The position numbers and the translations under genes are program-made. The notes beneath the pieces are model-generated. The model saw only the letters and a list, made by a program, of their open reading frames with translations. It was not told where the DNA came from and ran no database searches. Of a stretch of DNA of 64,000 nucleotides, positions 47,753 through 59,013 are shown one piece after another. The stretch's first letter is position 1; the number at the start of each line of letters is the position of its first letter. The DNA comes from Imbricaverruca yamaguchii. Lineage: Eukaryota; Arthropoda; Thecostraca; Neoverrucidae. The stretch is taken from assembly GCA_034440575.1 (NCBI GenBank), contig JAOTOL010001659.1:4116001-4180000 (forward strand), written 5' to 3'.

Positions 47753-49188
47753 TATGATCGAAACGTTTAAGACGAGGTTTGACCTTGCTAACCCGATTAG
47801 TATGGTGGCAAATTAGGAAAAGTCGCAGGGGGAGATATCTGCCCCCGAACGTGTGCGTGTTAATGTATCAAATTTTGTTTTATTGAAAGCACAGCATTCC
47901 GTGTCAATGTGAGCCAAAACTTTTAACTTTTCATCTTATTTTACTTTCAACACTTTCTAGTTCCTGCCCTTTCGTCTTGGAATTGGTAGGTACCTACAAG
48001 CATGTGCCAAATTATCCATAAGAAATAATTGTGGTGTATTCATCATTGGGTAGCCAACTGGCATTGCAGATGCATGGCCCGGTGTCAAGCTTGTAATGGC
48101 TATGATAGGGTTTAGTTTTGGGCTTAATTTAGCCTTCACCAGTTTACCGCATTTTTTCACCTTCGCCAGTGGACGGGGAAGTGACACCCCTTGATGTTTC
48201 CAAACGAAGCGTGCTAGAGAAACGAAACCGAAACTGGCATGTTGAGTGGGAGATATCTCGCGATTGACTCCCGATATTTGTACCTGATGGTGATAGGCGA
48301 TCCTCCAGGTCACGCTAAAGTCAAATTGTCGCAGCAATAGAGATGCTTCACAAGTTGATTGCAAACATTTGCTAAACTGCAACATAGATGTACTTTTAGT
48401 TATTATCACGGTATTCGTCGATGGTTTGCGAATGTAATGACATATCTCAAACTCCACCTAAGCTTAGGTCACGGATCAGGTTCGACCAAGATTTGACTTA
48501 ACATCTGAAAACTTTTAAGAATGTTTTCTTAAATAACTGCTTCCACCCACTCAGAGTAAAAATGAACAGCAAAATCGGATTACAGACTTAAATGACCTTA
48601 GATTTACTGTCGAGTAAAAAAAAACAATCACTCGATGTGAACGTAGATCAATGACGTTGAATGGCATTATATGACCTTGAAATTGTACAGCGATTGTGTC
48701 CGAATATTAATTGAGTCATCTCTTAGCACAGCCCGCACAAAATGTGCCGCTTAAAGTTACAATCTTATGTCAAGAAAAGGTAATCCGCGATTTCGTTTTT
48801 TTTATGGTGGAAGGATTTTCGTTGTGTGAAGTCGTAGCTCCGTGTCCTGGCATGGTGCAATAAAACATGTTACCACAACTCCGAAAAAGCCGCTCCAGAG
48901 AGCACCGCAACTTTCACCGGGTTCGATTTAGCGGCTTGGAAGGCATCGACGAAAAACCTAACGTGGCCGCCTCAACCACCACTCCCCCACCCCCTCCACT
49001 GACGAGTGTTAAAGAGCTTGTCCGACCCCTTCTAAGTAAACATTTAGGTTATGTGGTATCTCCCTGAAGCGCACGCTTCATAAATATCGCTTAGCAAGCT
49101 TTACTGGAGCCCCCCCCGTCTACCCCCCCCCCCCCCCCCACCAAAAAAAAAATAACGACAACATGATTCATTTTGTAATAATTTTCCC
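47753..49188. other. Candidate intron, no gene seen
   Basis: Within the proposed long intron. A homopolymer C run followed by A's occurs at 49120-49152. Scattered AGGTCA-like half-sites at 48.4-48.7 kb resemble those of families A and B, so a diverged relic is possible. Confidence 0.4.
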
Positions 49189-49262
49189 TTCTGATTGTGT
49201 TCTTTCACTTCTGATTGTGTTCTTTCACTTCTGATTGTGATTCACTTCTGATTTTCACTTCT
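49189..49262. repeat. 20-bp tandem repeat, about four copies
   Basis: CTTCTGATTGTGTTCTTTCA units, the last ones shortened. Confidence 0.88.
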
Positions 49263-49451
49263 GACACTTCTTCACGAACTTGGCGCCGATGCTGCATCAC
49301 GTAGCCAATGGCGACGCTGCGAGACGAAGCGACAGAGTGAGAGAATGTTACGCAGCAGCTTACGACGGATCTACGGACGACACTAGGTTCGATTACGACG
49401 CTACGAGATTAGGTCAGGCTAGCCATCAGTCAGACGGAGAGTCTGCTACGG

Positions 49452-49708
49452 AGTGACCGTGATGAGCTAGGCTAGGTTAGGATATGCTAGGTTAGATCAG
49501 CCGACAGTCAACCGGGAGGACAGTCCGTCCCCGAGTAACCGTGATGGATTAGGTTGGATTGTTAGGTAAGGTTAGGTTGGATTAGCCGACAGTCAGCCGG
49601 GTAGACTGTCCCGGAGTAACCGTGATGGATTAGGTTGGATTGTTAGGTAAGGTTAGGTTGGATTAGCCGACAGTCAGCCGGGTAGACTGTCCCGGAGTGA
49701 CCGTGATC
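49452..49708. repeat. 79-bp tandem repeat with TTAGG-like strings, three copies
   Basis: Each unit has a GTTAGGTAAGGTTAGGTTGG-like stretch, then ATTAGCCGACAGTCAGCCGG, an ACTGTCC(CG) string and GAGTAACCGTGATGG. The last two units are nearly identical. The TTAGG motifs resemble the arthropod telomere repeat but are too irregular to call interstitial telomere sequence. Confidence 0.88.
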
Positions 49709-50339
49709 GTAGCAGCGCGACGAAGAATGTGGCGGCCGTGACCAGCAACCGCACAACGTCACTCATCTGGGACACCCCACGTCAGTGTTCGCGCAGTGGA
49801 CAGGTATCACGCAGCCGGCACATCCCTCGTCAAACTTCACACAGCAGACAGGTCACTGTACTGTGAAACCGTGCACGCGGGGGCGGGCGGAAACGTTTGC
49901 GGTGCTCCCGTCTTACATGGCGCACGCAAGGCTGCCGTCGAGACGCCAGCCGGGATGAGTGGGTGGTGCGCTCCTCGCAGTGCAAGATTATCACGCACCA
50001 CATCCGCATCGGGCGGAATCTCGCCTCAACCGGGACTTTGCTGACGCAAGTAAAGCTCACCACAGTACGTTGGTAGACATTATGGATTGAAATCTCAGCA
50101 CGACACGCCAGAGTATCATCATCGCTTCAGAAGAATGCACCCTACAGCCGGTTATGCGGCCACTAACGGTCTATTTTCGGCAGCAGCCCACTGTCAGGAG
50201 CATCCGTCACGCTGCGTGTAAGCTTCGCACGATACACGGACTTCGAACAGCGGGTAAGTGAAACAGCCCATCCGTATCGAATCTCTGTCTGGCTGTCAGG
50301 ATCTGCTAATTTCAAACGGCAAGAACTGTTAGCTCAAGC
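49709..50339. other. Candidate intron, no gene seen
   Basis: GC-balanced DNA without recognisable coding frame or repeat. Confidence 0.4.
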
Positions 50340-52626
50340 TGTCCAAATATGCCACGTGCAGCTGATGCGATTTGCTACCTGAAGCTGATCATGTCCGTTA
50401 CCTATAGCTGTTCAGCTATGGTAGTTGTTGTTGTTGAGGTATGTTTCCTCAGCTGGTGAAATCGGCTACCTGCAGCAGTTGAGGTATGCTTCCTGTAGTT
50501 GCCGATATATGCTACTTGCAGCCGATGAGGTCTGCTACCTGCAGCTGGTGAAGCATACTACCTTAGCTGGATATATATGTTATCTACAGCTGCGAACGGT
50601 TGTTGCCTGCGGCTGGCGAAGCGCGGTACCTAAATCTGATGACGTGTGTAGCGTACATCTGATGACGTGTGTAGTCTACATCTGATGACGCGTGCAGTCT
50701 ACATCTGATGACGTGTGTAGCCCACATCTGATGACATGTGTAGTCTACATCTGATGACGTGTGTTGTTTACATCTGATGACGTGTGTTGCTTACATCTGA
50801 TGACGTGTGTTTCCTGCATCTGATGGCGTGTATTGCTTACATCTGATGACGTGTGTAGTCTACATCTGATGACGTGTGTTGTTTACATCTGATGACGTGT
50901 GTTACTTGCATCTCATAAGGTGTGTTATCTGCATCTCATGAGGTCTGTGACATATACGTGATAAGGTGTGTTACATGCATCTGATGAGGTGTGTCAGCTA
51001 CATCTGATGAGGTGTGTCAGCTACATCTGATGAGGTGTGTCAGCTACATCTGATAAGGTGTGCTACATATACGTGATAAGGTGTGTTATATGCATCTGAT
51101 GAGGTGTGTCAGCTACATCTGATGAGGTGTGTTAGCTGCATCTGACGAGGTGTGTGCCTGCATCTGACGAGGTGTGTCGCACATCTGAGGTGTGTCTACA
51201 TCTGACGGGTGTGTGCCAGATCTGCGGGTGTGTGCTATCTATGGTGTGTATTTGTCTGGGGTGTCATCTGACGAGGTGTGTGCCAGCATCTGACGAGGTG
51301 TGTCACCTGCATCTGACGAGGTGTGTCCTGCATCTGGTGTGCTGATGGCCTGCACTGCTGGCCTGCATCTGACGGGTGTGTCCTGTCTGCGGGTGCATCT
51401 GTATGTGTCCCTGCATCTGACAGGTGTGTCGCATCTGACGAGGTGTGTGCCAGCATCTGATGAGGTGTGTCACCTGCATCTGACGAGGTGTGTCACCTGC
51501 ATCTGACGAGGTGTGTCACCTGCATCTGACGAGGTGTGTCACCTGCATCTGACGAGGTGTGTCAGCCTGCATCTGACGAGGTGTGTCACCTGCATCTGAC
51601 GAGGTGTGTCAGCTACATCTGATGAGGTGTGTCCTGTCTGACGGGTGTGTATGGGGTGTGTCCTGCATCTGACGGGGCCTGATTGATGAGTGTGTACCTG
51701 ATCTGATGGATGTGTTCTATCGTGATGGGTTGTTGCCTGCATCTGCGTTCCTCGCTTACGTGTGTCCTGCAATGAGATGTTACATATCTGATGGGTTGTT
51801 GCTGATCTGACAGTGTGAGCCTGCAGCTGATGAGTGGCTCATCTGATGAGGTGTGTCGCTACATCTGATGAGGTGTGTACCTGCATCTGATGAGGTGTGT
51901 CACCTGCATCTGATGAGGTGTGTCAGCTACATCTGACGAGGTGTGTGCCAGCATCTGACGAGGTGTGTCACCTGCATCTGACGAGGTGTGTCAGCTACAT
52001 CTGATGAGGTGTGTCAGCTACATCTGATGAGGTGTGTCACCTGCATCTGATGAGGTGTGTCAGCTACATCTGATGAGGTGTGTCACCTGCATCTGACGAG
52101 GTGTGTCACCTGCATCTGACGAGGTGTGTCAGCTACATCTGATGAGTGTGTCAGCTACATCTGATGATGTGTGTCACCTGCATCTGATGAGGTGTGTCAG
52201 CTACATCTGATGAGGTGTGTCACCTGCATCTGACGAGGTGTGTCACCTGCATCTGACGAGGTGTGTCACCTGCATCTGACGAGGTGCGTACCTGCATCTG
52301 ATGACGTGTGTTACCTGCATCTGATGAGATGTGTTACATATACGTGATGAGGTATGTTGCCTGCATCTGACGAGGTGTGAGCCTGCAGCTGATGACGTGT
52401 GTTACCTGCATCGCATGAGATGTGTTACATATACATGATGAGGTATGTTGCCTGCATCTGACGAGGTGTGAGCCTGCAGCTGATGAGGTGTGTCAGCTAC
52501 ATCTGATGAGGTGTGTCAGCTACATCTGATGAGGTGTGTCACCTGCATCTGATGAGGTGTGTCACCTGCATCTGATGAGGTGTGTTAGCTGCATCTGATG
52601 AGGTGTATCACCCGCATCTGACAACG
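50340..52626. repeat. 23-bp satellite, roughly 80 copies, flush with a splice donor
   Basis: The plus-strand consensus is CATCTGATGAGGTGTGTCA plus GCTA or CCTG. Units are homogeneous from about 50640, decay at 51170-51850, are regular again to 52610, and are ancestral-looking and degenerate at 50340-50640. On the minus strand about fifteen units read GCAG|GTGACAC, the same seven intronic bases as the real donor GAAG|GTGACAC of the exon at 52633-53088. The first unit begins exactly at that donor. The array lies inside the proposed long intron. Confidence 0.93.
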
Positions 52627-52632
52627 TGTCAC

Positions 52633-53088
52633 CTTCCGGGGGCGGCGGCCGGTCCAGCAGCGGCGAGCAGACCCGGTCGTCCCACACCCAGGGCACGTCC
52701 AGCAGCTGCTGGTCGGGCCCCGGCTCCGCCTCGATGACGGTCTGCACCTGCAGCGGCGTGTCGCCGATCCGGTCGGGCACCTCTGGGAACACGTCGTCCA
52801 CGGGCGGCAGCATCAGCGGCTCCACCTGGGCGGCGGCCGGCAGGCCGGCTCGGCCGTACGACACCAGCAGCGGCACGCCGTCGACGGCGTCCGCGTTGTC
52901 GCCGGCCACCAGCACGCGCTGCTCCATGAAGGCCGGGCCGGGCGCGCCGCCGCCGCCGACCAGCAGCAGGCGGCCGGCCGGGTCGCCGGCCACGTACGTT
53001 ATCTCGTCGATCTGCCGCTTCGGGTCGGCGGAGTCGTGCGCTTCGGAGTCGGAGTCAGCGCCGGAGGCGGCTTCCAGACGTGCGGCCG
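52633..53088 (-). CDS. GC-rich exon, acidic and Pro-rich, of the membrane-protein candidate
   Basis: A 456-nt exon lies between a GGCTCCTTTCAG acceptor and a GAAG|GTGACA donor. It starts with two bases of a split codon and ends one base into the next. GC is far above its surroundings. It encodes about 151 residues with no stop: AARLEAASGADSDSEAHDSA, DPKRQIDEITYVAGDPAGRL, a Gly-rich loop, VLVAGDNADAVDGVPLLVSY, PLMLPPVDDVFPEVPDRIGD, QLLDVPWVWDDRVCSPLLDR and a PPPPE end. It is acidic and Pro-rich with few Cys, and I see no transmembrane segment. Joining it to the exon at 46266 keeps the frame and gives PPPPE followed by ATFEK. The link across 6.4 kb is inferred and intervening exons may be missing. 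No family recognised. Confidence 0.55.
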
Positions 53089-53204
53089 CTGAAAGGAGCC
53101 GTGGAAAGAGTGTTGGCCGGTGTCGGCCGTAGGCGCCGGTTCAGAACACTGCTTTCGTTTCTGTTTGAAATGGAGCTCTTGCTTGCTTTTAGCAAATGCA
53201 TGTT

Positions 53205-53577
53205 TTGTTGGTCAACACGCGCACTGGAGGGGGGGGGGCGAAATCCGGCCACCCCTCCGGTTTTTCGTAGATAACTCCACATTGTACCGGCCGATATACG
53301 CCCTTGTTTGTGTACCTGCCAACAAATGACCGGCGCGTTGTTTGAAGTAAGAAAAATGAAAATCGACCGAACATTTTTCGAGTTAGGGGTCGCTAAAGTC
53401 AAAACGTTTTCTCAGCGCCAGATCACAAATATCGGCGCTGATGCGCTTCCCGTATATTAGCAAAAAGGAAGTGTTCTTGGCAAAACTAGCGACTTGTTTG
53501 ATGTACATTTTCATGCTACATTGCTCCAGAGTCATGTTAAGTCACCGAGGTTAAGTCAGGTCAAGTTTATAACAGGT
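53205..53577 (+). mobile_element. Family A unit, partial, upstream of a tandem pair
   Basis: It matches the next 370 bp block for block: GTACCGGCCGATAT, CATACCTGC / TGTACCTGCC, GAAAAATGAAAATCG, CAGCGCCAGA, ATCGGCGCTGATGCGCTTCC and ACTAGCGACTTGTTTGAT. It ends at the point where the second unit begins, so two units lie head to tail. It carries AGGTTA-AGTC-AGGTCA near its end. Confidence 0.8.
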
Positions 53578-54360
53578 TAACACACGCCCGAGGGGGAGTA
53601 TGGCGAAATGCGCCAATCCTTCCGATTTTTCGTACATAACTCCATATTGTACCGGCCGATATGCACCAACTTTTTCGCATACCTGCTTAGAAATCACCGG
53701 TGCATTGTTTAAAGCAAGAAAAATGAAAATCGGTCCAGATGTTTTCAAGTTAGGGGCCGTTAAACTGAAAACAATTCGCAGCGCCAGACCACAAAAATCG
53801 GCGCTGATGCGCTTCCCGTATATTGGCAATAGGGAAGTGTTCTTCACAACACTAGCGACTTGTTTGATACATATTGTTATGCTATATAATTTAAAAGTCA
53901 TGTTAGGTCGCCGAGGTCAAGTCAGGTCAAGTTCATGATAGGCTAATGAAACCAAACTTGGTCAACTGGAATGTGTCATAAATGCAAATGACTGTCATGC
54001 GATTGATGTCACTTTACATGTTACTCCCTATACATCCCGAAATCTACTGTTTGTCATTATGTGCCTAAGCGTTTCCATAATTTATTTATGTATTTCACTC
54101 CTTTCTTTGCAAAGCCGATTGTGCCGAGCCGCCCAACGGAGCAGTCGGGATGGGAGCCCGGTCCCGGTAACTTGAGCAGGTAATGACCTAATAAAGTGCT
54201 CCTATGTAGGTGACCTGAGGTCAAATGGCGGATCTGGCATCTGTATTGTATCATTAGTAATGGCCAAAACATCATTAATGCCAATTTTGGAGCATTTAAG
54301 TGATCATCGATCAATCATCAGAGATCATCGATAACCACAGCGATCCATAATCGATCATGA
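53578..54360 (+). mobile_element. Family A element, longest copy
   Basis: The first 370 bp repeats the unit just upstream. The rest continues with the blocks seen in the inverted copy at 20330-20975. A DR4-type element AGGTCA-AGTC-AGGTCA lies at 53914-53929 and is kept, with one change each, in the other two copies. There is no coding frame common to the copies and no obvious terminal inverted repeat. The 3' end is uncertain and runs into GATCATCGAT-rich sequence. Confidence 0.8.
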
Positions 54361-56022
54361 TCGACAAACATTCTAACATGGAACACAGCGACACTAACAC
54401 AAACTTAAAAGTAGAAATTCTAGCAACAGCCAGGGACAATGCTGATCTGAAGGTCCTCGAATCTCTACACATACGTAATCTACGGCCGCAACTAAACACG
54501 CAAACGACGTCTTAGTATATCACATAAAATTACATAAACATAAATTATATTTTATGTATTACGCGTTACATTCGATATATGTCTATATATATGCGTGCAT
54601 GTATGTGTCGATATGTATATGGACCATCGGCTCGGGCTTCCTCAGAGGATTCTATCTTGACCTAGTTGATTTCTGGTTTGGAGTTTCTTGAAGTGTCTGA
54701 ATCAATGAGGATGCTTTCCTGTGATTCACGTGTATTTTTGCACGCTTTTTCCCGCGTTTTTTTCAATTGTTAACCCTGCCATTTTTGATATCACTCCTGA
54801 CGATGGCCTCTGGTCGAAACGTTGAGTAATATAGCATAATCCATAACGCTACTTTTGATGTAAACTCAGCACCTCCTGGTATATTGAGGGTCGTACATTT
54901 CGTCTCACGCAAACTGAAAGAGATTACAGTTGAAATTAAAAGACGTCAAAATTGATAATTAGGCAGCCCAAGACATACAGAATTTGGAATATACATCAGG
55001 ATGTTTTCTTCTATTATATTACTTCAAATACTAGGAACCAGTATGTGCTATCCTCAGTAATGGTAATTCGCGCTGAAGAGATAGGTTGCGTAATAGCACA
55101 CATGACCGATGGTCTCATCAGCAAATTGAAACAGGAAGGTAGGTTGTTGGAGATAATGATGATCAAATATCTGCTTCATCTAAAATCCATGTGTCGTTTG
55201 AAACATTCCTGGAAGAACGCCTTCTTCGTCAGCATTTCCAAAGGTGGTGACAGGAACATCAATGAGGAATGATACAGTCTTTACATTTAAATATGCACAT
55301 AGACTGAACTATCAAATTCTTAAAGTGGACAATTTAAGGAAAACCGTTCTCGAACAACATTTTTGTCTGATGTCTTTTGATAGTGGAATGTATTAAACAT
55401 TGTGTGAAGATGTTACATCTTCCACTCGAATATTTGTATTGAATTGTTTTGAATGTTTACGTACCACGTACAGAAATAGCATTCTACTCATTGTCACTCA
55501 CAAAATGGCACATGTGGAGTGATTTCACCGGGCTCGATTTCACGCCATTTTCTCACGGGACGCTTTGACATACTCACATGAAGAATCATCTGCACGAATT
55601 TGTTGGCCAAAAGTCACCACAATGATGTAACTAACAAATTTGTTCATATTCATGGTTCCAACGCTAAATGAACCTTTTAGTCATAAATACTGCCTTCAGC
55701 TAAGGTGAGCGTACAAGAACAACTGAGTGGATGATCAGCTGCAAGGCTACTTCACAGTTCAGCTGATTGAGATATCAATTAACCGCAAGACGATTGCTAG
55801 TAGCGATCTCGAGCTATTCTTCGTCCACTACCTACGATCGAGGCGAAATCGTCGTTACAGTTTTCGATTGCAGATGGCAGCAGCTACCGGCATAGCCGGG
55901 GCCTACCGACACAGGAGCTTCGCACCAAGAAATCAACCAGCCTTGGGAGCGCCGGGCTTCACGAAAAACCATCCGCATCAGGCAGACGAGTAAGCTGTGA
56001 GGTTAGCTGCGAAATATTCACT
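54361..56022. other. Unassigned; one hammerhead-like core
   Basis: No supported gene. A hammerhead-like core lies at 54797-54820. Plus-strand frames at 54952-55272 and 55727-55993 are open but unrecognised. The first contains a possible small exon (about 55060-55140) ending at GAAG|GTAGGT. Confidence 0.35.
54797..54820 (+). ncRNA. Degenerate hammerhead-like core
   Basis: CTGACGA, a short stem GGCC-TCT-GGTC, then GAAAC. This matches the CUGANGA / stem II / GAAA order of a hammerhead ribozyme, with C at the variable seventh position and one extra T before stem II. A CGTT...AACG pairing downstream could form stem III, but the base expected to be U at the cleavage site is C. It is most likely a dead relic. 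Hammerhead motifs are known in the terminal repeats of Penelope-like elements. Confidence 0.3.
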
Positions 56023-56079
56023 CCTTGCGTCTGATGAAAGGATCTAGCCTCGAAGCGACGATACGTCGACTGTGAAAGG
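56023..56079 (+). ncRNA. Hammerhead-like three-way junction, degenerate
   Basis: CCTTGCGT can pair with GTGAAAGG (one mismatch, two wobbles). Between them are CTGATGA, a stem AGG-ATCTAG-CCT, CGAAG in place of CGAAA, and a perfect stem CGACG-ATA-CGTCG. The whole folds as stems I, II and III of a type I hammerhead in the right order within 57 nt. The A15.1-U16.1 pair needed for cleavage is changed to G and A, so self-cleavage is doubtful. It lies 30 nt after an open frame that ends at 55993. Confidence 0.35.
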
Positions 56080-58665
56080 TACAACGCTGCATTGACCGAT
56101 TACGGCTGTTCCACGAGCGTACAACACATAAGCTTCACCGTGGTTATCTAGAGTAGCATAAGGCGTCAATAGGGATTGGTGGGTACAAAAGATGGCCTAG
56201 GCAGGTTTCAATGCGGCAGACCTGGTATCGGGTATTTCTTCATTGTGACAGGAAACTGGCGTACCGTCCTTATCGGTATTTTCTTGGTAACACACGGGGA
56301 CATTGGCCGCTGAGTTAAAGTTTCAGTGGAAATGCAAGTGTTTCCGCAATTAGTGCGACCGATTTCGGAAATTCGACATAGTGCATTCAAGTATGTCACA
56401 GGGCGTCATTATTGGCACAAGAGGACATGTTTGGCACAGGAGCACATGTTTTCAGATTCGGATAAGAGCATTATACAACTTCTGAATTGCCTAAACTCGA
56501 TGCGCTACTGCAATTATTGGTGAAAAGCATAAATACCGATCCAAGGTGCATCTGAATACAAGAGAAGATCCCGGTGCAAAGACCGTTCTGTGGATGCAAA
56601 TTGGCTTCCAGGGACTTTTTGACGCTCGGATTGAAATCGTCACTGAATCTAACCCACCTCATGCCAATATTTTAGGGATATGACGTAGTTATCCTACGTC
56701 TGGGAGGCAGATGGCCCGATGTAACACAATGTAACTTGCTTCCAATAACTTGAATTTGAAGGCGCTTTTTCCTGCTGCACTAGATGTCAGCGTTCTTTTT
56801 CATCCGATGATTGCATACATATTAGTAGCGGATGAACCATGCACCATGAGCGGAAAAAGTATGCGACTAAAAGCAAGTGACCTTGCCCGGTCAAATGTGA
56901 CAGGTTGACCTTTGACGAAACATTTGGCCATCAGATGGGATATTTCTTCGTTCGAAATGCATTTATTGTGTTTCATGGCTCTGTCGTCTTAGATAGGAAA
57001 TTGTACTATAAACATGTTCGAATAGATAGACACTATATTCGTTCGGACGCTTCTTATGCGTGACATTGATCTTGAATACGCTTTTTCATAGCACCATTGT
57101 ATTCCCAGAAGCTACGCCATATATATGTGCTACATTTTACCCGCAAATGTTCTTTCACCACCCAGTGAAAGTCGAAACCGGAAAAATTAACGTCAGCCGG
57201 CGCAACCCCGACCTTGGCATCTGACCTTACCAAGAAGGTGGGATCAGGATAATGGTAGGCATGATATGTTGACAACCCTGAACAAGATGAGGCTAGCCTG
57301 GCGGAAAAGGGGTGTTCTTCTACGCCATCTTGCACACAAACGTTAGAGAGGGCAAAATTGTTGACCCCCAGCAGACCTATGTGTATAGAGTGCAAGCGAC
57401 AGTTCGCGAGTTGACAACTCGTGTAGTCCTACGGACTGACTTCTCAATGATTTTCACTCGGATCCCTGATCAATATTTGGGCCTCCCAATTCATTTCCAG
57501 AAAGCGGCACATCTGAGCAGGTATGTTTGTTACAGGCCATCTAGATAATACGCGGAAGCTGCCTATGCTTCCACCTTCGGTGAGGCCACCCTGCAACATG
57601 TGGGCCCCAATCTAGGAAGAGGCTCTGGTCACACACTTCTAGAAATGGATGCTTTCGGAACCGTCCTGACTCTGAAGGAACCTAATTTGATCGAATCCGC
57701 TCCGACTGTTTGAAGACCGAATCCTTACCGCCACAAGAACGTGCTTCTTACCCCTAGCTTGCGATTGTAAGGCTCAAACCCCGTGGAAGGATTTGTGGTT
57801 CAAATGTGCATTCGGCCACCTGAGCGGCTGGCTCCAAAGGTATTGGAAAAGACGATAAGGTGAGTGCCAAGGAGCCACTCCGTCGGTGCTAATGAGGAAC
57901 TCGCCTCTGTGTCAGTCTCTTGGCTGCACCTCTACTGCCAAGTATATTCATTAAAGTCAGGGGCGTTCAAAATAGCCTCCCCCGTTAATGTCCGCCCGCT
58001 GGCTTGATGCTGAGTAGGAAGCCAAAGCCGAAAGTAGCAAGATTGCTCGGTTCCAATTGAAAACACTTTGCAATGATATGTGCAAGTGTAAGCCATGCTT
58101 AGCCTGATGTTGATGTCAAGCGTAATCTGTCATCATAACATGACATGCTAATCTGAAAACCGCTGGGAAATACGGCACCCTAACCTGAATAAAAATGGTG
58201 TGTATGAATGCGATTCAGATTATGCAGACAGAAATTTCAGGGTAAACTGAAGTACGCTTGCTTTTCCTGTTCAAGGTGACAAGCAGTGTACACATTGGCA
58301 TTAACTATTTATATTATTCATAGAGCAGGTTCCGTTGACCTGCTGAATGCTCAGCCTTGAAGCCTTGGAGCTTTGCAGCTTCCAGCATGGTGAACTATAT
58401 GCTTAGGTGCACTTACAACATTGAATATCATCCAAAGGTACATAGAATACATAAAATAACGTCAAAATGTATATAGCATTCCAGATGTAAACAACGGGGG
58501 ATTATGGCAGTATAGGTTCAGTGCCAAATGATTCCAGTTCAGTTGTTGCTGAAATTTCTTGTTTATGCCGTGGCCTAAGCCGAATATAATATTTCAGATG
58601 CGATAAAAAGCAATTATATAGGAGAAGCCGGGATGTGCCAGACGCCATGAGCCCATTCGGGTTCT
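56080..58665. other. Unassigned region with minus-strand open frames
   Basis: Minus-strand frames at 57395-57054 and 56662-56471 read partly like protein (for example VRFSDDFNPSVKKSLEANLH in the second), but lack matched splice sites and recognisable domains. They may be parts of the same degraded coding unit as 59014-59905, or chance. Confidence 0.3.
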
Positions 58666-58725
58666 CCTATAATACGGCCTATAATACGACCTATAATACG
58701 ACCTATAATACGACCTATAATACGA
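58666..58725. repeat. 12-bp tandem repeat CCTATAATACGA, five copies
   Basis: Five uninterrupted units with one G variant in the first. Confidence 0.95.
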
Positions 58726-59013
58726 CGCAAGAAATTCCAGTTGTGGATGCCTCGATGCGTATCTTGGACCTTTTGGGCTTGTTTTCCAGCACTCATAAAA
58801 TTTATTACAACAAATTATGTTTCTGTCAGTTTTTGGTAAGGCTATGGCAGAACAGGTGCGCCGACAGAGTAGTACCGCCCACGCATTTTCCGACGTTGTT
58901 CTTACTCAATCATGAGCATACAATCATTCGAAGGAGTCTCATTCAATACCAACGAACGTTTCAACAACTATTCCCAAATTACAATTTTTAAAGATAACAC
59001 GTTACATAAATAC

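Noticed and set aside
50640..52620. Hammerhead reading of the CTGATGA in the 23-bp satellite
   Set aside because: CTGATGA is in most units, but no GAAA core follows on either strand, so the ribozyme fold cannot form.
50640..52626. CRISPR array
   Set aside because: Units are contiguous without unique spacers, and the context is eukaryotic.
55060..55140. Possible small plus-strand exon ending GAAG|GTAGGT
   Set aside because: Single exon without partner exons or a recognisable product.
57054..57548. Opposed open frames, minus 57395-57054 and plus 57312-57548
   Set aside because: Both look partly protein-like, but neither has matched splice sites or a known motif.
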